DNA from: Sequoia sempervirens
Lineage: Eukaryota; Streptophyta; Pinopsida; Cupressales; Cupressaceae
Length of the DNA: 64,000 bases
Assembly (NCBI GenBank): GCA_007258455.2
Contig: VDFB02270651.1
Span: forward strand, 696,926,197-696,990,196
Direction of reading: 5' to 3'
Position 1 is the first letter of the stretch; each line of letters opens with the position of its first letter. Of the stretch, positions 1-12,268 are shown in pieces. Made by a program: the position numbers and the translations under genes. The notes beneath the pieces were generated by a model. It saw nothing but the letters and a program-made list of their open reading frames with translations. It made no database searches and had not been told where the DNA came from.

Positions 1-84
1 ACATATCAAAATCCCAAAACAAGTTAAAAATTCAAAAAAAATCAAAAGCATGGAATCCGAACTATGTTGTCTTTGAGCTTAAAC
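1..84. other. Left flank of E1, part of an older element
   Basis: A-rich sequence. Joined to 12,269 onward it rebuilds a stretch that is also present, uninterrupted, on the minus strand near 63,530-63,680. Both versions have a GAACTA-GTTGTC stretch, a CTAC/CGTAGGCAAGGCT stretch, then a GAGCCC-CGAGACA stretch. It is therefore the split target of the E1 insertion and not unique DNA. Confidence 0.7.
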
Positions 85-89
85 GTAGG
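85..89. repeat. Target-site duplication GTAGG (left)
   Basis: GTAGG sits directly before the TGTTAACAT start of the E1 5' LTR. The same five bases follow the 3' LTR at 12,264-12,268. Five bases is the usual duplication length for LTR retrotransposons. Confidence 0.85.
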
Positions 90-3000
90 TGTTAACATAT
101 TTTTACCTATGGCTCAATCAGGTAGAGCCCACTAATATTTGAAATAAAATGCTACATTTTATTTTCTTTCTTACATTACATTCATGTATACAAATGAAAA
201 AATCCAAAAAGATTACAACTACAGATCATTGCATTTATATATATATATATGCAGATAACAGAAGAAATATTATGATCTTTCAACAAAAAAGTAATCTTTA
301 TTAAATGGATAAATATACATTGTCTCATACAAGCCATGAGACTAACCTTTCCTATTCAATACAAATTATGAAAAAACTCTTACATGAATAGGTAAAAAAG
401 AAAAAAATGAATGTGCATAGAGAGAAGTAACCAACCATTGCTTATGAATCACTGGCCTTGATTGTTATTGTATTGTCCTGCTACTGCCCTACTACTATCT
501 CGAGCTTCATCTATACATTCTAGCTCCTTTACACTCCTAGTCTTGCATTTGACATAAGCAATGGTGTTAGAGTACACTCTAAGAAATGACTGATTACAAA
601 CATTGCATACATATTCACCCTATGCATGCATAAGTTGATCATAATGTGTATCAAATAAGCAGTCATATTGAATATCCCAGAGAAAATATTGAAGCCATCA
701 GAATTACATATCAAAATACACATATTTTTCTAACTTGTTTGCTTCATGTGCAGCTACAGGTGTAATCATGTTATTGTTTTATCAATTTTTAGCATGTGGG
801 TTAAACATGGCTCCCACAAGGGTTGAGCATGGCATGCTTTGTTATGCTTTAAAGAGGTATAGAAAAGACACTCATCATACAATTCATCTCTTTATAGTTC
901 ATTCAAACAAGCATACATCATTTATGGCAATGATTTATTGGTCACTATCATAAGTGAGATATAGTTGTTTAGAAAAACCATAAAGCTTGGATCAAACAAC
1001 AAAGAGCTATCTAAGGCTATCATAAGTCACTAGATGATAAGAGCAATATGTGGGTTAAATATTTTAATATCTTATCTAGAGATAAGTAATGCAATCATGA
1101 CAAATTCCATCTATTATGATGATAGGAGTCAAAGTTATTAGCACTGCATTAAATATTTACAAGGACCATATGAGAAATCTTACAAGCACTATAGTGTTTT
1201 AATGATGGAACAATAGCATGACAATAAGATAAGGGAAAATCTATTATTATACACCTAATAATGAGTAGAAAAGACAACATTCATGATGTATAGTATCATC
1301 AAATGCAAATATAACCATCAAATGCATAAGAACATAGAATAGGCTACAAAGAAAAGTGCAACAGTAGCAACAAAGTGAGGACAATTTTAGCATAAAGGTG
1401 TACAGAGGATTTTAGACAGAGCATAATAGATAGGAAATGTTAAGAGCATAATCTCAAATGACAGTCATAGAGATAGAAAATTGTGATAGTTGCAATGATC
1501 CAATGATTGGATTGTTATGGTGTCTCCAAGTGAAAAGCTCCAGGGTTAAAGCAACAAAAATTTCAATTAGACCAACAAATATTTTGGTTTTGTGTGACAA
1601 TGTAGAGATAGCTTCACTCTATAGGTAGAGAAGAATTCTTTGGGGTGTGAAGGATTTTAAAAGACAAATTAGGGACATAAAGTTTTTCTCTGAGTCTAAA
1701 AGACATATTGTTTTCAAGTAAATCAGGGTTCAATGAAAGAGTAGATTTTAGAGTGCTAGTTATGAGGGTCATGGGCAGCCAACATTTGCAATATGCTTAT
1801 AACGGGTCTTCTAGATATATAAAATTCTTTTGAAGTGCCAAAACTAAATCACAAGGGTAGTTTGTTGTAAGAGTTTCATAATATGGCCACAAAAGAAAAG
1901 AGGAGTCACAAAGATTGATTTAGTTATTGAAGAGAATTAAAAAAGAAAACATCAATACCAAAGGTTGGAGTAAATGAAATACAATGCATTAATATGGACA
2001 TCTTAAATCAGTCACACAATTACCATAGGCACTAAATAAGAAAAAAATCAAGAAACAAGGTTATTCAGTGCTCACTCAAAATGAATTGAAAGAAGACAAT
2101 ACTACAAATACAAGATCGTAAGGCATTTTATATCATCATTTTATAAATAAAACAAGGCAGCAATGAATAAGGTACAATGTATTGCTTTTGTTAAAACCTT
2201 GATGAACAATAGTAAAGTAAAAGATAGTCCTATCTAATTGAAAACCTCTAAGTATCTCTACAGAAGATTAAGAACAATGAAAGTCATTAGGACAGACATG
2301 AAGATCTCCATCTCAAGTGTTAACACTATTTGTAACATGAAATCATGATCAAGATTGGCATTCCTATGAAGGGCACATACATTCTCAATTCCACATATGA
2401 TGTGATCATTATGTATTTTTCTGGAGCAAGAGAATATAAAAATTCAATAGACTGAGAATATAGAAAATTTCACAGGATTCCTCTTATGTCTTTACAAAAA
2501 TAGAGAAATATAAAAAAATGAAATTATTAATATAGGGAGAAGAGGTTCAGATACTCATATTTGGTCAAAACCCAAAATGAAAATATTTACAAAGCCGTGT
2601 ATTCTTAACTCATATTTTCTTCTTGAAAACTCCTGATAAAGTTTATCTATGGAAGGCAGCAACAATTCAGCACCATGAGTGAAATAGTGAAATAGTGAAA
2701 CATAGTGACATGAAAGGACAAGAAAGCACCATAGAAGTAAAAACTCAATAGACCAAGAATAATACATGAAACCCTTGACCCAAAGATATTTTTAAATCAA
2801 TGAGATAAGATATTCACAATAATAGAATAACCCCGCAGCCTGAAGGAATATAAAGGGGACTCAAATTTGAAAAAAAATATGCCAAGTAAATGCAAAGCAT
2901 AATTTTTTTAAGTCATCATGAAAGTAATAAGATGACTGCAATTAAGTCATTTAAAATATGGCAGAGGGTCCAATAAGTGGCATCATTGCAAGATCTATAC

Positions 3001-4774
3001 TGAGGAAGTTTATAAGACAAAAAATATAAAAACCATTCTAATTTTATATGACAAAGGCAGCGTATGAAATCACAAATTTCTCATCTTACAGTGGCTATAA
3101 GTGATGAAAGAAATACATAATCTTTATGGAAGCAAGAAGAAGCTACAAAAAATCAGCAAGCATAGAAAACATATAGATAAATTGAAGTATCTTCATCATT
3201 TTCAATAGGGGAAATCTCAACACAATAAGTTATTTGCAAATAATGACTCAAGAATGGTGTATATTTTACTATAGAAAGCTTACCCAAGGTCGTAGTTCCT
3301 TTTTGGGTGCAATATTTATGAAGGAAACCACTATGTGCTCTAGAATTCACCATAGTTGAGCTCTAGAAAATGCTTTAGAAACCCTGATGGCAGTGGTCTC
3401 AACTTCTTCAAGAAGTTTCTAACAAAATGAAATGTTTTCATTTCTTTTCGCTTTTCTTTTAGGGTTGAAACCCTAACCCTTTTTGACATCAATAAGACTT
3501 TCCTTTTTACCTTGTCTTAAAAAGTCATGTTTAAATATGTAACCCTTTGGCTTATCAAATATGACTTAGGCATGTCTAAGTCTTTTTTTACTTGTTGATC
3601 CCTATTCCTTAGTTATTTATTTTGATACATTGTGTGAAAAGCTTTTTTTTTGTATTTTATTGATATTGTAAATGCTTAATTTAAATGATCATTTATAAAT
3701 CATTTAAATTAAGTCATCCTTTAAATGCAAATAGAGATATATGTCTATACGAATAATTCATAGGAGGTTTCCAATGTATGTCAATGAGAAATGGAGGATA
3801 TACTTTCATTTATACAATAGAGAGAATAGAGGGAAATTTATTTCAGTTCGCCAACATGAGGAGAGCATCTAGGAGCATTTATTTTTCTTTTTTGGAGCAA
3901 TTTGGAGTTTTTTGTGGACAGTTTGATGTGTCACCATGTTGGACTTGGTCAAACTTTACTTTTCCAATTGTTTGAAGCCTCTTTGGAGATAAATCAGTGG
4001 CTAGATTTTGGGATTTATGGGGGCTTATGAAAATGGAGCTTCTAGATCCTTTTTTGGTGGATCTTGTTGGGAGTTGATGGATTTATTCACTTTGTGACTC
4101 ATTTTGGAATCAGTTCTTATTGATTTTTTTTCTATATTGTGACTATTTTGCAGTCCTTGGGGAAAAGACAGAGTTTTGTAACTCATTTTAGACATGAAAT
4201 AACAGAGAAAGCCTTGGTTATCAATGATTTTGGACGTTTTTCCTTCTTTTTCCTTGCTTCATTGTGTGCATTCAAATGATTTGATAAGGCTATTTGTGAA
4301 GTATTGTTATTCCCTCATAGTTTTATCTCATGTTTAATACCTTTATGCAGGAGTTAGTTTATGCAGGTCATAATCTGTGTCAATTTTTTTGTGAATGACT
4401 TATAGTTGTGAAGTCTCCTTCCTTCTAGAAGTCTGAGCATCAAGACCTTATTATGAAATAATTATGCTAAAATGTACAAGAAAGTGTTGTGGAAGTTTAT
4501 TTTCAATCATTTTAAACAAGTATTTACAATCTGAGATTTGTGTTCAAGTTCAGTTTAGGTGTATCACCATAAGGTTTAGTTTTCATTTTTATGCACTGTT
4601 TCTTACCCTTTTCCTTCACATTCAGTAGTTTTAGGTGATAACCAGCTAGGAAGTCAACCTTCTCCAGAGTTTGACCTATACCCATAAGTAACCCAGAACT
4701 TTAGAGGTCTTCCCATGTTACACTAGAATTGTTGAACATCAAGTTCAACAGAGTGCAAATTTTAGGAGATAACA
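90..4774 (+). repeat. E1 5' LTR (4,685 bp)
   Basis: It begins TGTTAACAT and ends GGAGATAACA, giving a TGTTA/TAACA terminal inverted repeat. Near-colinear with 7,612-12,263 over its whole length. The short ORFs inside (for example around 529-723, 735-953 and 3,778-3,975) recur in part in the other LTR but lack recognisable domains and carry no coding signature; I treat them as chance frames. Confidence 0.85.
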
Positions 4775-4778
4775 ATTT

Positions 4779-4796
4779 TGGCACGCCAGGTGGGTC
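4779..4796 (+). other. E1 primer-binding site
   Basis: TGGCACGCCAGGTGGGT lies four bases after the LTR terminus. It has the TGG start expected of a sequence complementary to a tRNA 3' CCA end, and resembles the GCGCGCCAGGTAGG-type sites known from plant Ty3/gypsy elements (tRNA-Arg class). It fixes the 5' LTR end and the + orientation. Confidence 0.7.
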
Positions 4797-5032
4797 TGTC
4801 AAATCAGATAGATGAAAGAGGATATATGTTATTGTTGGCTTGATATGCAGCCAATGAGTTTTATGCCTTTTAGCGGTTAGCATCAACATATAATTTTGAA
4901 GACATCACAATATTGAGGAATTGGTGTTTTCCTCAATATTATCAGCCTTTGGAGGCAGTTTGAACAACACCATGGTGACTCCAGTCATATCTTTTGGTTT
5001 TAACAGTCCAAGTATCTACAATTAAATAAGGT

Positions 5033-7429
5033 TTGTTGTTTAGGCTTGCATATGTTTCATGTTTTACACATGCAATGTTTAGTTATCAGTTATACTATGG
5101 ATTTTCACCTCCATTTCAAGAAAATCCTACAAATTTGTCCTCTTATCAAGCATATTATACAGAACAACCTATTGTTTTTATGTCAAATGACCCTACAACA
5201 ATAGATTACCAATATTTTCATCATGTTTCCCACCCTCGCACTCCTACTCAACCTTTGTATTAGCTAGTTCATGATCAAAATCAGTCTCAAGAGGAGGTTC
5301 TTAATGCTAATCAACATGATTATTCACATAACTAGCCTCAAGAACATCCTTATCAGACTGTATTGATTTTGGTCAAGTAGTTTGACCATATGTTGTGGGA
5401 TTTGAGCCAAAATTTTGATTGTATGAAGATTAATGATATTAGTAAAGTATTCTTTCAAATGAATAGAATGTTGGTAGATGTCAAGAATCAGAAAAAAAAA
5501 CCATTATGCAGTAGCAAGAAATGGTTGAACAAATCAACTTTTTGTTAGAAACCAAGATCTGAAATGCAAACCAGAAAAAAGCCTTCCACAAAAGAGAAAA
5601 ACATAAAAAGTAGAGACTGCATAAAGATGTGCAAAATATTATTATTCAGGAATTCTTAATTACAAGATATGATTTGCTTTATAAAAGCAAAGATGCATAA
5701 CCCTAATCTTATCTTGAGTAGCAAGATAGCTTAATAAGATAAAGATGAGAATTAATTAACCTAGGAATTAAATATTACCTAAGTAAAGTTATGTTAGTGT
5801 AATTAAAAGAGAAAAATAGAAAAAGCAGAGCTATTGTAAAAAGATGTGCAACATAATATTCAAGAATTCTTAATTACAAGATATGATTTGCTTTATAAAA
5901 TCAAAGATGCATAACCCTAATCTTATCTTGAGCAACAAGATAGCTTAATAAGATAAAGATGAGAATTAAGTAACCTAGGAATTAAATATTACCTAAGTAA
6001 AGTGTGCATTAAATATTAATTACACTAACACTTTTATGATAAATAGAGAATGGAAAAAAGAATCCATTTCGAAGAGATCTTTGAACAGGAGATAGCTACT
6101 AAGGAAGGACAAATGAAGTTGTTGTTTGCTTAGGTACAAAGTAGTCAAGCTTACTCAGATTATCAACACCAACTAACTAAGTAGTGTCAAAAGAGGCAAC
6201 TTGAAAGGAGCTTCAAAAAATAGAGAGTTATTGAAGAAGAGCAGCCTACAGACCCTCATAGCTCACTCAACATAGAGGAGACTAAAACTCCAAATCTGTT
6301 ACAAATGGCTTTGCAAGAATATTGGTTAACACAAAGAAAAGCTCTCCAAGATGGTGAAACTATTTCATAACAACAAAAAGAAGACATTGGTGGATTACTG
6401 ATTGATGATCATCAGCAAGAAGATGGAGCTCTCAGCCTGGACGAAAAGCATAAAACTAAATTCGATACCTTCTTCCAAAATATGAGGTTTGATATTTTCA
6501 AGCATACTATGGATGAGAAAGCTAATTTTGAACTTTTTGAAGAGATATGCACAAGTATAGTTGAACAGTTTTGTTCAAAGTTGGATGTTGAAGAATCAAA
6601 AGAATCAGAAGAAGTTGATAATTATGATAATTTGGAACAACAGCTTATAAAGGAGCTCAAACAATAAGAGGAACCTCATGAAACTAATTTTCAAGATTAT
6701 AATTGAGTGAAAGAGCTTCCATTCTGTTATATAGAGGAGCTTGAGACTACATCACTAGTTGAACATTTTCCTTCCTTCATTGAAGAAGAGAACAGTGATT
6801 TGGAGTGTGATTTTCTGAGTGATAATGAGAATTATAAGCAACTGCCTTTCCGGTATATAAAAGAGCCAAAAACTAATGTTTTTATTGAAAGTGTGTTGGA
6901 AGAAGTCATCTCATTGTTCTCCATTGAAGGAATGAATGTTTATTCTGGAAAGCATGAGCATACTGAGGAGGTTTCCATTTTTTCACCAAGTCAGCTATAG
7001 GGATTAGACCTTTCTAGCTAGCAAGGTGATAAAATGACAGTCCGTGAGCAAGAGTTTAGAAAGGAAAGTTCAAGCTTTACCCTTACTAGAGGTTGTCCAA
7101 TTAGATACCTAGCCTAGATGGAGTCCAATACAATAACAATGATCAATCACGCACTCACACATAAAAATATAGTAGAAGATGTTATCAAGGATACACTGAT
7201 AGCCAAACAAGAGTATGTCCAGTTCACTTATCCTCCTCTGATTGTCAATACATATGAATTTTTTAGTGAGGTAAGTGAACTTATTCACCTCTTTCAAGAA
7301 GCAATGCATCATCTTGTTAAAAAAAATTCTATGTCTCATTTTTACTCAAATGTCCTTAAGCATGCTAGTAATTTTCTTTTGAGAAGAAATGGCAGCTATT
7401 TCAGTCATCTTGTGAATGGTTTTGTTTAA
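5033..7429 (+). pseudogene. E1 internal ORF, decayed, Gln/Glu-rich, no known domain
   Basis: Segments opening at 5,033, 6,062, 6,482, 6,707 and 7,118 are all in one frame (position 2 mod 3), separated mostly by single TAG or TAA codons where Gln would fit the context. This indicates one former ORF of roughly 600-750 codons. The first part is rich in Tyr, Gln and Pro. The part after 6,062 is strongly acidic and Gln/Glu-rich, with many LEE and EE runs, an FCYIEELE/FRYIKEPK pair near 6,716 and 6,850, and a more hydrophobic end (7,118-7,429). I see no CCHC knuckle, aspartic protease or polymerase motif. An A-run near 5,490 probably holds a frameshift, and the tandem duplication at 5,590-6,035 interrupts the frame. 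It may be a highly divergent gag or an accessory protein; function unknown. Confidence 0.6.
5590..6035 (+). repeat. Tandem duplication, two units of about 219 bp
   Basis: Unit 1 (about 5,590-5,808) and unit 2 (about 5,809-6,035) share the same order of blocks: AGAGAAAAA, AAGATGTGCAA, AATTCTTAATTACAAG, GATGCATAACCCTAATC, GATAGCTTAATAAGATAAAG and TAACCTAGGAATTAAATATT. Differences are few, so the duplication is young compared with the E1 LTR divergence, or is being homogenised. Confidence 0.85.
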
Positions 7430-7611
7430 ACAGTCTCTTGTTGGTTAGTGTATGGTAGGTTTAGCTGCAAGTTTCAATTCCTTAAGTGTTGTTCCAACAT
7501 AGCTAAATAGTTTCATTCATGTTGTTTTTCTTTCAATAATGTCAAGGTGTCAATCATTCAATCAATTTTGAGTTACAAAAGTTCTAAATCAGTGTTCCTA
7601 AATCAAGAGCC

Positions 7612-10600
7612 TAGTTATTTTAGGTTCGCCTCTGAGTTTTCAATCAATGAGGTAGAGCCCATTGATATTTGAAAGAAAATGGTACATTTTATTTTCTTTC
7701 TTACATTACATTCATGTATACAAATGAAAAAAATCTAGAAATATTCCAACTATAGATCATTGCATTTATATATATGCATATAACAAAAGAAAGATTATGA
7801 TCTTTCAACGAAAAGGTAATCTTTATTAAATGGATAAATATACATTGTCTCATACAAGCCCTCAAACTAACCTTGCCTATTCAATACAAATTATGAAAAA
7901 ACTCTTACATGAATAGGTAAAAAAGAAAAGCAATGAATGTTCATAGAAAGAAGTAACCAGCCATTGCCTATGACTGACTGACCTTGATTGGTATTGTATT
8001 GTCTTGCTACTACTCTGCTGTTGTCTTGAGATTCATCTATCCATTCCAGGTCCTTTCTGCTCCTAGACTTGCATTTGACATAAGCAATGGTGTTAGAATA
8101 CACTCTAAGAAATGACTGATTACAAGCATTGCATACACATTCACCCTATGCATGCATAAGTTCATCATAATGTATATCAAATAAGCAGTCATATTGAATA
8201 TCCCAGAGAAAATATTGAAGACATTAGAATTGCATATCAAAATACACATATTTTTCTAACTTGTTTGCTTCATTTGCAGCTATAGGTGTAATCATGTTAT
8301 TGTTTTATCAAATTTTAGCATGTGGGTTAAACATGGCTCCCACAAGGGTTGAGCTCGGTGTGCTTTGTTGTGCTTTAAAGAGGTATAGAAAAGACACCCA
8401 TCATACAATTAATCTCCTTATAGTTCATTCAAACAAGCATACATTATTTATGGCAGTGAGTTATTGGTCCTTGTCATAAGTGATATAGTTTTTTAGAAAA
8501 ATAATAAATCTTGGATCAAACAACAAAGAGCTATCTAAGGTTGTCATAAGTAACTAGATGATAAGAGAAATATGTGGGTTAAATATTTCAATATCTTATC
8601 TAGAGATGAGTAATACCATCAAGACAAATTCCCTCTGTTATGATGATAGGAGTCAAAGTTATTAGCACTACATTAAATATTTACAAGGACCATATGATAA
8701 ATCTTACAAGAACTATAGTGTTTTAATGATGGAACAACAACATGACAATAAGACAAGGGAAGAGCTATTATTATACACTTGCTAATGAGCATAAAACACA
8801 ATAGTCGTGATGTATAGTATCATCAAATGCATAAGAACATAGAATAGGCTACAAAGAAAATTGCAACAGTAGCATCAAAGTGAGGACAATTTTAGCATAG
8901 AGGTATACAGAGGATTTTAGATAGAGCATAACACATAGAAAATGTTAAGAACATAATCTCAAATGACAATCAGAGAGATAGCAAAATGATAGTTGCAATG
9001 ATCCAATGATTGGATTGTTATGGTGTTTCCAAGTGAAAAGCTCCAAGGTTAAAGCAACAACAATTTCAATCAAACAAACAAATATTTTGGTTTTGTGTGA
9101 CAGTGTAGAGAAAGCTTCACTCTACAAGCAGAGAAGAATTCTTTGGGGTGTGTCGAGCATTTTAAAAGACAAATTAGGGCCATAAATTTTTTCTCTGAGG
9201 CTAAAAGACTTACTGTTTCCAAGTCATTCAGGGTTCAATGAAAGAGTAGATTCTGGAGAGTGCTAGTTATGAGGGTTATGGGCAACCAACATTTACAAAA
9301 TGGTTATAATAGGTTTGCTAGATATATAAAATTCTTTTGAAGTGCCAAAACTAAATCACAAGGGTAGTGTGTTGTAAGAGTTTCATAATATGGCCATAGA
9401 AGAAAAGAGGAGTCACAAAGAGTGATTTAGTTATTGAAGAGCACTAAAATGGACAACATCAATACCAAAGTTTGGAGTAAATGAAATACAATGCATTGAT
9501 ATGGACATCCTAAATCAGTCACACAATTGTGATAGACACTAAATAAGAACAAAATCAAGAAATAAGGTTATTCAGTGCTCATTCAAAATGAATTGAAGGA
9601 AGACAATGCTACATATACAAGATCATAAGGCATTTTATATCATTGTTTTATAAATAAAACAAGCTAGCAATGAATAAGGTACAATGTATTGCTTGTGTTA
9701 AAACCTTGATAAACAATAGTAAAGTAAAAGGCAATCCTATCTAACTGAAAACCTCTAAGTATCTCTATGGAAGATCAAGAACAATGAAAGTCATTAGGAC
9801 AGTCATGAAGACCTCCATCTCAAGTCTTTACACTATTTTCAACATGATATCATGATAAAGATTGTCATTCCTATGAAGGGAACATACATTCTCAATTCCA
9901 AATATGATGTGATCATTATGTATTTTTCTGAAGCAAGAGAATATAAAAATTCAATAGATTGAGAATAAGGAAAATTTTACAAGATTCATCTTATGTCTTT
10001 ATAGAAACACAGAAATATAAAAAATGAAATTCTTAATATAGAGAGAAGAGGCTGGGATACTCATATTTGGTCAAAACCCAAAATGAAAATAAATACAAGG
10101 CCATGTATTCTTAACTCATATTTTCTTCTTGAAAACTCATGATAAAGTTTATCTATGGCAAGCAGCAGCAAGTTAGCACCATGAGTGAAATAGTGAAACA
10201 TAGTGAGAGGACAAGAAAGAACCATAGATGTAAAAACTCAGTAGACTGAGAATAATACATGAAACCTTTGACCCAAAGAGATTTTTAAATCAATGAGATG
10301 AGATATTCACAATAATAGAATAACCCCATGACCTGAAGGAATATAAAGGGGACTCAAATCCCAAAAAAAATGCCAAGTAAATGTAAAGCATAGTTTTTAA
10401 AAGTCATCATGAAAGGAATAAGATGACAGCAATTAAGTCATTTAAAATATGGTAGAGGGTCCAATAACTGGCATCATTGCAAGATATGTACTGAGGAATT
10501 TTACAAGACAAAATATAAAAACCATTCTGATTTTATATGATAGAGGCGGCGTATGAAATCACAAATTTCTCAACTTACAGTGGCTATAAGTGATGAAAGA

Positions 10601-12263
10601 AATACATAATCTCTATGGAAGCAAGGATAAGCTACAGAAAACTAGCAAGCATAGAAAGCATATATATAAATTAAATTATCTTCATCATTTTCAATAGGGG
10701 AAATCTCAACACAGTAAGTTATTTGTAAATAATGACTGAAGAATGGTGTGGATTTTACTGTAGAAAGCTTACCCAAGGTTGTAGTTACTTTTTGGGTACA
10801 AGATTTATGAAGGAAACCACTATGTGCTCCAAAATTAACCATGGTTGAGCTCTAGAAAATGCTTCAGAAACCTTGATGGTGGCAGTCTCAACTTCTTCAA
10901 GAAGTTTCTAATGAAATGAAATGTTTTCATTACTTTTTTCTTTTCTTTAGGGTTGAAACCCTAACCCTTTTTGATATCGATAGGACTTTCCTTTTTATCT
11001 TGTCTTTAAAAGTCATGTTTAAATATGTAACCCCATGGCTTATCAAATATGACTTAGGCATGTCTAAGTCTTGTTTTACTTGTTGATCCCTATTCCTTAG
11101 TTATTTATTTTGATACATTGGGTGAAAAGCCTTTTTTCTGCATTTTATTGATATCGTAAATGCTTAATTAAATGATCATTTATAAATCATTTAAATTAAG
11201 TCATCCTTTAAATTTAAATAGAGACATATGTCTATATGAATAAGTCATAGGAAGTTTCCAATGTATGGCATTGAGGAATAGAGGATATAATTTCATTTAT
11301 ACCATAAAGAGAATAAAGGGAAGTTGATTTTAGTTCGCCAACATGAGGAGAGCATCTAGCAGCATTTATTTTTCTTTTTTGGAGCAAATTGGAGTTTTTT
11401 GTAGACAATTTGATGTGTCACCATGTTGGACTTGGTCAAACTTGACTTTTCTAATTGTTTGAAGCCTCTTTGGAGATAAATCTGTGGCTATATTTTGGGC
11501 TTTATGGGGGCTTACAAAGATAGAGCTTCTAAATCCTTTTTTGGTGGATCTTGTTTGGAGTTGATGGATTTATTCACTTTGTGACTCATTTTGGAGTCAG
11601 TTCTTACTAATTGTTTTTTTTGTATTGTGATTTTTTTGTAGTCCTTGGGGAAGAAGACAAAGTTTTGTAACTCATTTTGGACATGAAATAACAAAGAAAA
11701 TCTTGGTTATCAATTATTTTGGAGGTTTTTCCTTCTTTTTCCTTGCTTCATTGTGTGCATTCAAATGATTTGATAAGGATATTTGTGAAGTATTTTTATT
11801 CCCTCATAGTTTTGTCTAATTATCAGTACCTTTATGCAGGAGTTAGTTTATGCAGGTCATAATCTGTGTCAAACTTTTTGTGAATGACTTATAGTTGTGA
11901 AGTATCCGTCCTTCTAGAAGTCTGAGCATCAAGACCTTATTATGAAATAGCTATGCTAAAATGTACAAGAAAGAGTTGTGCAAGATTATTTTCAATAATT
12001 TTAAACAAGTGTTTACAATCTAAGATTTGTGTTCAAGTTTAGTTTAGGTGTATCACCATAAGGTTTAGTTTTAATTTTTATTCATTCTTTCTTACCCTTT
12101 TCCTTCATATTCAATAGTTTTAGGTGATAACCAACTAGGAAGTCGGCCTTCTCCGTAGGCTGACCTCTACCCATAAGTAACCCACAACTTTAGAGGTCTT
12201 CCCATGTTACACTGGAATTGTTGAACATCAAGTTTAACAAGGTGCAAATTTTAGGAGATAATA
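7612..12263 (+). repeat. E1 3' LTR (about 4,650 bp)
   Basis: Clear homology to the 5' LTR begins at about 7,641 (AATCAATGAGGTAGAGCCC) and weaker alignment can be carried back to about 7,612. It ends GGAGATAATA at 12,263, followed by the GTAGG duplication. The start is uncertain by about 30 bases because the TG terminus and the polypurine tract have decayed. Confidence 0.8.
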
Positions 12264-12268
12264 GTAGG
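12264..12268. repeat. Target-site duplication GTAGG (right)
   Basis: Matches 85-89 exactly and borders the 3' LTR of E1. Confidence 0.85.

Larger units (their letters stand above)
90..12263 (+). mobile_element. E1: non-autonomous LTR retrotransposon with giant LTRs (LARD-like)
   Basis: Two long direct repeats (about 90-4,774 and about 7,612-12,263) flank an interior of only 2.8 kb. The ends are TGTTA and TAACA (the last decayed to TAATA in the 3' copy), a primer-binding site follows the 5' LTR, and GTAGG duplications flank the whole. No protease, RT, RNase H or integrase motif was found in any frame of the interior. This organisation (LTRs over 4 kb, short interior without pol) matches large retrotransposon derivatives, which depend on enzymes of another element. 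The LTR pair differs by frequent substitutions and small indels, so the insertion is old. Confidence 0.85.

Noticed and set aside
529..953. ORFs within the E1 5' LTR, with similar ORFs at 8,037-8,479
   Set aside because: Similar only because the LTRs are copies; the frames are short, without domains, and the changes between copies do not favour synonymous sites as far as I can judge by eye.
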